Shown here piece after piece: positions 59,193 through 64,000 of a stretch of 64,000 nucleotides of DNA. The translations under genes were made by a program, and so were the position numbers. This stretch comes from VGSG01 sp040756375 (GTDB lineage: Bacteria; Desulfobacterota; Desulfomonilia; Desulfomonilales; Desulfomonilaceae), in NCBI GenBank assembly GCA_040756375.1, contig JBFLZC010000027.1, positions 12,164-76,163 on the forward strand. The letters are read 5' to 3'. Each line of letters starts with the position of its first letter. The stretch's first letter is position 1. The notes beneath the pieces were generated by a model. It was given only the letters and a program-made list of their open reading frames with translations, did no database searches and was not told the origin of the DNA.

Positions 59193-60089
59193 GGCCCGAG
59201 ATGATACGAAGTTGTCAGTTCTGATATATAATTCATACATAAGATTCCACACCTCGCTCCGAATGTTTACCACCTCTATATTCAGGCCAGCCTTTGTTGC
59301 CTGATCGCGATAAATTGGACGGGCATGAATCTTTGTTTGCTCCGGTGTTAGAAACCCTTTTAGGCTATCCTTAATCTCCTTTGCTGTCTTCCCATCCAAC
59401 ATGCCTGATCTAAGACTTTTGACAGCAATGTCTGCCGCTAGTTCCATAGCCGCTCTAAGCTCTGTTATTTCACGCTCATCATAATGTTCCAATTGTTGAA
59501 TGTATGGTTGCAGATTCCCAGACTTTTGCCTTACAGCTCTCCTAAACAGATTATCATAGCTCTTAACTATGTTGTACACCGAGAATTGTTTCAGTCCGGT
59601 GTCGGGTATAATAATCTGTGGATCAATAGGGCCCAGTTCAGATGTGCCGCCCATAATTATTTTGCTCGCCCCGAAACAAACTATTGTTGCGGCAGACTTT
59701 GCTTTACTTGGGACTACGGCCCAGTATTCACCTGTGCCACTATACTGGCGGCAGACATTGATAATACGTTCTGCGGCCAGCCCATCTCCGCCTGGAGAAC
59801 TCAGAACCAATGCCAACCCTTTGGAGAGGTCCACCTTCTGTAGAACCCCCTCCAATATGTCGGCGTCCCCATCATCCAGCATCGCAGGCAACTTAAAACT
59901 GGTAAATAATGTGACTACCGGCCTGCCAAGCGCGGACTCCAAGCCATCCAACACGTGTTTTCTTGTCTCGTGTGTCTGTTGCTGCTCGGCCAAAACGTTT
60001 GCTACAACAGGCTGTAAAGAAGCAGTTCCCATAGGATTCTCGGTCTTAGGTTTCCCTGGAGAGATGTCTTGAGCCGGTCTCTTCGACAT
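59130..60089 (-). CDS. SDH-type Clp-fold serine protease
   Basis: The 319-aa protein belongs to the serine-dehydrogenase-proteinase group of the Clp/crotonase fold (SDH_sah type). LVLSSPGGDGLAAERI (oxyanion loop, 95-110), nucleophile candidate Ser132 in SKAKSAATIVCFGA, and GGTSELGPIDPQI with Asp156 are in family order. Helical arms follow (about 190-260). These proteases are related to SppA/ClpP and occur in phages and accessory islands; targets are unknown. AGGAGG precedes the ATG. Third codon positions are visibly A+T-richer than in flanking genes, suggesting separate acquisition. A TTGACA promoter lies 75 bp upstream. Confidence 0.85.
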   Translation of the reverse strand: MSKRPAQDISPGKPKTENPMGTASLQPVVANVLAEQQQTHETRKHVLDGLESALGRPVVTLFTSFKLPAMLDDGDADILEGVLQKVDLSKGLALVLSSPGGDGLAAERIINVCRQYSGTGEYWAVVPSKAKSAATIVCFGASKIIMGGTSELGPIDPQIIIPDTGLKQFSVYNIVKSYDNLFRRAVRQKSGNLQPYIQQLEHYDEREITELRAAMELAADIAVKSLRSGMLDGKTAKEIKDSLKGFLTPEQTKIHARPIYRDQATKAGLNIEVVNIRSEVWNLMYELYIRTDNFVSSRALKCVETRNHSFFVPLPDTTR

Positions 60090-60162
60090 GATACTGACAC
60101 ACCTCCTGGGGAAAGCAACGCCTGTTCTTTGGTTTTTTTAGATGTGCAAAACCGTTTACGGC

Positions 60163-60192
60163 AGATTAGCAAGTCTCCGCCGTGACTGTCAA
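60163..60192 (-). promoter_or_regulatory. Sigma-70 promoter of the SDH protease operon
   Basis: A perfect TTGACA (60192-60187) and TAATCT (60168-60163) are separated by 18 bp; GCTAAT at 16 bp is an alternative -10. A leader of about 70 bp would result. Nothing else is recognised in 60090-60345. Confidence 0.55.
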
Positions 60193-60345
60193 GAGGGCCC
60201 ATTAGCACAGCGCGCGCTTTTGTCAATACTGTGCCACCGTCTCGCCTTTCCGTGTTATTTTTGGTACGCAATATCTGTTCCGTTTGAGTCCATAAAGGCC
60301 GGTCGCGGCAAGTGGATGTTACCGTTCCCAAAATCCCAATCCTTA

Positions 60346-62079
60346 TCAAAATGTACCCTTATTTAGCCGGATTCCTTTGAAGAAGCGGTTTTCCCACGTG
60401 TTTGTTCTCATTTCATTCGCGATGGCCAGGGCCATGATCTCGTCGTCATGTGCGAGTTTGGAATCCTCTGCGACGTAGCCCTGTTTGAAGGTTTTTTTCT
60501 CCGCGTCCCAGACAAAGCCTTGCATTTCCAGGAGCGTTGTTCTGCAAAAGATCGTCAGTTGCCGAGCCTCGATGGCCTGCGCAAGACGATTGAGCATCGC
60601 CTCTTTAGTGGCCTTGTTCGTGATCCACCCCAGACGGCGGGTCTCTTCGGGGATTTTTCGGTCGGTAAACGTATGATAGTAAAGATTTGGATACCCGCTC
60701 ATTTGCGGATATTCAGCCAGACCTCTTTCGCACACCGCAAGAGAGGCCAGGCCCGGACCGTTGCGTTCGATACCCAGCAAACCCGCGTTGTACCATACGC
60801 CCAGGAGGTACGCATCCACGCCGGCCATTTCCGCGCGGACTCGGTTCGAGCGGTACACCGCAGCGACTTCGCCGGTCTCGTTGCAGATGACCTGGATCAC
60901 CGTATAGTCCGCGGCCACTCCTTCGCCCACATCCATGCCGAGGCTGTAAGAGGCTTCCGGACGAGGTTCAAGCCACACGTGCAGCGGACCGTGCTCGTCG
61001 TCAACGAATTCGGGGAGGGATGAATCCTCTTCCGAGAATCGCAGGAACCCACGCATCGCCGGCGGCCGAGAGATCTGCTCCAACAGCTCGTGCAGCACTT
61101 GCTGATCGAACCAGGGCATCCCCGTGAATCTGAAGGCCAAATGCGCTTCCACAGGATACTCCTGGTGGAACTTGTCCCATGAATTGTGACATTGGTTGAC
61201 CCTCGTATATCGAGCCCACTTGATTTCTCCAGGATCGAGGCCGTACAGACCCGCGTAATCGTTTTCTTCAGGGGTAAGCGCGAGCCGCTCGTCTCGCGCC
61301 ACGGGAAGGCTGTACTCAGGGAAACCTTTCCAGGAGAGGAAGATGGGTTCCATGTCGTTCTCTCCTCGTTCCGCGGCTACCCAGGTCCGATGAAAGAGGT
61401 TGTGGGTACCGTTAGCAGTGGATTCCCAGAATACGAGCGTGTCCCAGTGCTGAGGCACGGTCTGATTGATCGCGAGGATCGGCTCTTCGGGGCGGTCCCA
61501 AAAAGCCACTTCGCTCGCGTGCACGTAGTGGAACGTGCCTCCTCGGCCAAGATTCCGATTTTGCGCGGTGTCGATCTGTAACCGAGAATAGTGCGGAGGA
61601 GGGTATTCGATCAGGCGCACGTTGCTGCGAGCCAGGGCCGAAGCATACTCACTGGGAAGATGAGCATGAAACCGCCGAGCCATGGAAAAGATCGTGTGTG
61701 CGCTTTCTATGGAATGAGCCACGATCAGCGCGAACCGATTCAGATGCCGGGTGATCAACGCGAAGATGAATGCCTCGATCAACGTGGAGATGCCCAGTTG
61801 CCGCGACTTGCAGCAAATGAACCGCGCAGGGACCTTCTTTTCACGGCATTCGAGCAGCTTATGGAACACCATCTCTTGCGAGCGGTTCATGATCAGAGAG
61901 ACCATCTCGCCCCGTTTGTTGATGATCCGCAGCCCTTCGATGAACTCCTGAAGCCCCACGTCCGATTTGTCGGACGGATGAAGGAGTCCGAGGAGCCTGC
62001 CGGAGACCGCCTCCAAGCGGTAGGCGATTCGACGCCAGACACCACTATAATCTCTGGTGGGTTCTTCGGTCATGGTCAT
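60346..62079 (-). CDS. Phage-type terminase large subunit
   Basis: A 577-aa DNA-packaging motor protein. The ATPase half has an unusual Walker A-like CCKSRQLGIST (about 88-98), a following ALIVAHSIESAHTIF segment, and an acidic Walker B candidate before ASEVAFWDRPEE. The nuclease half has LGMDVGEGVAADYTVIQV (metal-binding Asp), VGVD-type VDAYLLGVWY and AHDDEIMALAIA (late Asp pair). No portal, protease or capsid genes follow, unlike an intact phage. The start lacks a clear ribosome site (two ATGs two codons apart). Confidence 0.85.
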   Translation of the reverse strand: MTMTEEPTRDYSGVWRRIAYRLEAVSGRLLGLLHPSDKSDVGLQEFIEGLRIINKRGEMVSLIMNRSQEMVFHKLLECREKKVPARFICCKSRQLGISTLIEAFIFALITRHLNRFALIVAHSIESAHTIFSMARRFHAHLPSEYASALARSNVRLIEYPPPHYSRLQIDTAQNRNLGRGGTFHYVHASEVAFWDRPEEPILAINQTVPQHWDTLVFWESTANGTHNLFHRTWVAAERGENDMEPIFLSWKGFPEYSLPVARDERLALTPEENDYAGLYGLDPGEIKWARYTRVNQCHNSWDKFHQEYPVEAHLAFRFTGMPWFDQQVLHELLEQISRPPAMRGFLRFSEEDSSLPEFVDDEHGPLHVWLEPRPEASYSLGMDVGEGVAADYTVIQVICNETGEVAAVYRSNRVRAEMAGVDAYLLGVWYNAGLLGIERNGPGLASLAVCERGLAEYPQMSGYPNLYYHTFTDRKIPEETRRLGWITNKATKEAMLNRLAQAIEARQLTIFCRTTLLEMQGFVWDAEKKTFKQGYVAEDSKLAHDDEIMALAIANEMRTNTWENRFFKGIRLNKGTF

Positions 62080-62151
62080 GTTTTTTGTAAGAATCCGAGC
62101 CCACTCACTCGTACGAGGAGGATCGGGCGCCTCCTCCGAAAGAACGGCTTC

Positions 62152-62224
62152 AGTAGGACCGGCAGCTTGCCGGTCCAGTGTTACATCCGGGTTGGCCGGG
62201 AACCGGCAAGATGCCGGTCCTACT
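62152..62224. repeat. AGTAGGACCGGCA inverted repeat, second copy
   Basis: It matches 21074-21146: AGTAGGACCGGCAGCTTGCCGGTCC facing GGCAAGATGCCGGTCCTACT. It is followed by GGGCGCAATGAATTGCGCCCC at 62240-62262. Together they occupy much of the 62080-62407 spacer, which holds no gene. Confidence 0.8.
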
Positions 62225-62407
62225 GTGATAGCTTCCTATCGGGCGCAATGAATTGCGCCCCTACAGCGCCTTCATCGATAGGTTTCGCTGGGGACCGTCG
62301 AGATCAGGCGAGTTCGGGTGGTCGGTTGAACAGAAAAGACCGCTGAATTCTGATCGCGCACCGCGAAACGCGACGAACATATCCTTCGAAAACTAAGGAT
62401 TGAGCAA

Positions 62408-62749
62408 TCACTTGGACATTTGCTCGATTTGGGCTTCCATGTCCTCGAGCCGCTTCATGACGGCTGCTGCGTCATCCATCTTGAGCTTGGTCTCCATCAT
62501 GTGCCGCGCGGTGTTGATCAGCTTGTCCACGAGCTTGATCTTGTCGAGATCGTCTTTCGATGCGGCCGGAACATGCGCGATGAGTCTTCCCAACAGGTCC
62601 AACGCGGAGGTCGCGGTGAAATCCGAACCCGCGAAATCGTCAATTTGAGCCAGGAATGGCTCGTCAAACAGACCCTCAGAAATTGCGTCGGTGCCGGGTG
62701 TTGATTCATCTTCGGGGAATTCCGATGACTTGGGCAAGATGTTTGTCAT
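62408..62749 (-). CDS. Hypothetical phage-associated protein, 113 aa
   Basis: An acidic N-terminal half (SSEFPEDESTPGTDAISEGLFDEPFLAQIDD) is followed by a helical half with a coiled-coil end (DKIKLVDKLINTARHMMETKLKMDDAAAVMKRLEDMEAQIEQ). Position just upstream of the large terminase and the helical design would suit a small terminase or a packaging accessory protein, but no HTH is visible and the role is unproven. No clear ribosome site. Confidence 0.6.
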   Translation of the reverse strand: MTNILPKSSEFPEDESTPGTDAISEGLFDEPFLAQIDDFAGSDFTATSALDLLGRLIAHVPAASKDDLDKIKLVDKLINTARHMMETKLKMDDAAAVMKRLEDMEAQIEQMSK

Positions 62750-62786
62750 GGGCTTTATAGTACGAAAGTAAGCACGGGTTCACTTA

Positions 62787-62871
62787 TGGGTGCTCCCGCC
62801 AGACGCGGGACTGGCTTGTCCAGCAGTCCTTCTTGGACCAACACTGCTGGACAAGCCAGCAGTGGCACCCA
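62787..62871. repeat. TGGGTGCTCCCGCCAGACGCGGGAC inverted repeat
   Basis: The outer arms TGGGTGC/GGCACCCA and inner GGCTTGTCCAGCAGT/ACTGCTGGACAAGCC frame a CCCGCCAGACGCGGG hairpin. Parts recur at 32301-32337 and 46280-46300. No gene lies in 62750-63001. Confidence 0.7.
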
Positions 62872-63001
62872 ACATACGACCCTCATTCATTGGATTCCAT
62901 CTGCATAACGTGACCACTCCCGAGCACCACTATAAGCAGAGCTCGAGCGTAAGGACCAAAGATCTCGGACGATCACATGCCCTTGCGACAGGCCAGCGTT
63001 G

Positions 63002-63334
63002 CTATTCGGACTCGACGTCAAACGGCACGGTGTCCAGTTCGTCGAGGTAGCATTCGGCCAGCCAAGGATTGGCGGCGAGAAGATTGTGGACGAAGAGCGC
63101 AACCCAGCGGGCTTCGGCCTCGTCCGCTGCTGTGCTGAGATCTTGTTGAGCAACGTGGACTGCTTCGTGCCACAGAGTCCTGAGGCTCAACGAAAGGTCC
63201 ACGCTTTTGTCCAGGTAAATGACCCCGTCCCGGTACGCGGACTGGCCAAGAATCCCCTCGGAAGACTGTAAAGGAGAGATGTCCTTGATTTCATAGGTTC
63301 GATCGAAAATTATCATGTGCGAAGAGATGGGCAT
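63002..63334 (-). CDS. Putative HExxH metallopeptidase-like phage protein
   Basis: The product is 110 aa from the ATG at 63334 (AGGAG 7 bp upstream). It carries LRTLWHEAVHVAQQDL with an HExxH zinc-binding motif and a following DEAEARWVALFVHNLLAANP where a third acidic ligand would lie. Small HExxH proteins of this type occur in phages and prophage remnants. Substrate unknown; the protein could also be a structural relic. Confidence 0.7.
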   Translation of the reverse strand: MPISSHMIIFDRTYEIKDISPLQSSEGILGQSAYRDGVIYLDKSVDLSLSLRTLWHEAVHVAQQDLSTAADEAEARWVALFVHNLLAANPWLAECYLDELDTVPFDVESE

Positions 63335-63407
63335 GTGATTCTCCTGAGGTTTTGTTGATACAAATTGGGTCTGCGGCAATGACGGTATTGATGGGAAGGT
63401 GATAGAG

Positions 63408-63487
63408 AAAATCCCCCTGTGTCCCCCTTTAGAAAAGGGGGAGCATGGAAGATCCCCCCTTTGTAAAGGGGGGCTGGGGGGGATTTT
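63408..63487. repeat. AAATCCCCC palindromic repeat, second copy
   Basis: AAAATCCCCCTGTGTCCCCCTTTAGAAAAGGGGGA, described here by its core CCCCCTTTAGAAAAGGGGG, is followed by a second CCCCCCTTTGTAAAGGGGGG stem and GGGGGGATTTT. Same family as 10786-10832, here with two stems. Confidence 0.75.
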
Positions 63488-63529
63488 CGGGGTTCTTACC
63501 GATTCCTTCTCACTTGCAACAATGCAATA

Positions 63530-63733
63530 TCATTCCTCAGCCTGGTCCGTTTCTTCCCACTCACCCCAGTAGTACGGTTCCATCTCCTGGTACCGCTCGG
63601 ACCACTGCTCCCACTGGCCTTGTGCACACCAATGCTCGGCAGGATCGGCCACCGGGATCGGTTCCGGCTGCAAGCGGCATCCTGCATGGTCAAACTTGAT
63701 GCATGTTTCGCAAATCATTTCTGAGCGCTTCAT
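63530..63733 (-). CDS. Small Cys-containing phage-like protein
   Basis: The product is 67 aa from the ATG at 63733 (GGAAGGAG 8 bp upstream); the longer frame runs into the repeat at 63804. Four cysteines (MICETCIKFDHAGC and HWCAQG) could bind zinc or an iron-sulfur cluster; the end is Trp/Glu-rich (GQWEQWSERYQEMEPYYWGEWEE). Unknown function; codirectional with the phage-related genes downstream. Confidence 0.6.
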   Translation of the reverse strand: MKRSEMICETCIKFDHAGCRLQPEPIPVADPAEHWCAQGQWEQWSERYQEMEPYYWGEWEETDQAEE

Positions 63734-63803
63734 TACTGAACTCCTTCCTTTCATAAGATGGGAAATCATCAGAACTGCCATAGCCGGGCGGGTACAGCGA
63801 ATC

Positions 63804-63906
63804 GTGAAGTTCTTTGGCTTCGACAATCTCTCCGTGGCTTCGCCTCGGAGAGATGCGGAAGAGCGCATCGTTTCGCAACAATTTGGAGGGGAGACTCATC
63901 TCCCCT
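63804..63906 (-). repeat. Dispersed modular repeat A, copy 5 (hairpin type 1, left end missing)
   Basis: On the minus strand it carries GGGGAGATGAGTCTCCCCTCC, TTGTTGCGAAACGATGCGC, TCTCCGAGGCGAAGCCACGGAGA and GTCGAAGCCAAAGAACTTCAC. The TACGTATGGGG left end is replaced by unrelated sequence. Nothing is recognised in the remaining 63907-64000. Confidence 0.7.
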
Positions 63907-64000
63907 TGTATATTCCAGATAGAAGTACTTCTTGGACAAGAAGCGACTTCCTGGTAGAGCGACTGTGCGTGAGAGTTCCACCTGACTGGCTCTTCGCGAG

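Noticed and set aside
1..64000. tRNA and rRNA genes
   Set aside because: I looked for GTTCGAATC-type T-arms with acceptor stems and for rRNA motifs and found no convincing candidate; the matches at 34446 lie inside a coding region.

Overview
The window (about 57-58% G+C by eye) reads as chromosome of an anaerobic deltaproteobacterium-like organism. This is an inference, most consistent with the Desulfomonile/Syntrophobacterales side of Desulfobacterota. The grounds are a dnaG-rpoD operon, archaeal-type phosphoglycerate mutase, LptD (so Gram-negative), an oxygen-independent ergothioneine locus, and intergenic spacers packed with several families of palindromic repeats. Most genes lie on the minus strand. 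No rRNA, tRNA or CRISPR array was recognised.

Layout. 1-9323 (minus): hisA-hisF, mutS2, dnaG, rpoD and a MEMO-family gene cut by the left edge. 9398-10316: an operon of two small secreted Pro/Cys-rich proteins with its own promoter, leader hairpin and terminator. 10913-11665: a FabG-like reductase. 12265-20939: a MarR regulator with a 45-bp palindromic operator, followed by two tandem RND pump subunits and a membrane-fusion lipoprotein. A 274-bp MITE-like element has inserted into a dispersed repeat between regulator and pumps. 21780-23810: an XRE-cupin regulator and an acyl-CoA dehydrogenase. 23932-33353: malQ, a B3/B4-domain protein, small hypothetical genes, a UbiA-type prenyltransferase, apgM and a HigBA-like toxin-antitoxin pair. 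33653-41171: a signalling operon of a PAS histidine kinase/response regulator, a Ser/Thr kinase with WD40 repeats, and a zinc-ribbon membrane protein. 41360-48980: an EamA transporter, a Mut7-C protein, a cyclophilin-like protein, lptD, folC and an exported hydrolase.

49431-54016 is the most notable locus. egtD (histidine trimethyltransferase) lies just downstream of a 1169-aa fusion of a molybdo/tungstopterin oxidoreductase with a cysteine desulfurase. This is the architecture of the metallopterin-dependent ergothioneine synthase described from Caldithrix abyssi, so the pair probably makes ergothioneine from histidine without oxygen. 

54531-57134 carries a secreted serine hydrolase and a Fic protein. 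57409-63733 is a decayed phage-derived accessory region: terminase large subunit, small phage-like genes, an HExxH protein, an A+T-richer insert with an SDH-type Clp-fold protease, and an IS1595-type transposase fragment.

The spacers carry at least nine repeat families. One of them (five copies) has conserved ends but two interchangeable central hairpins. No complete system unlike anything known was found; the best candidates for novelty are this modular repeat, the MITE, the secreted protein pair and the SDH island.
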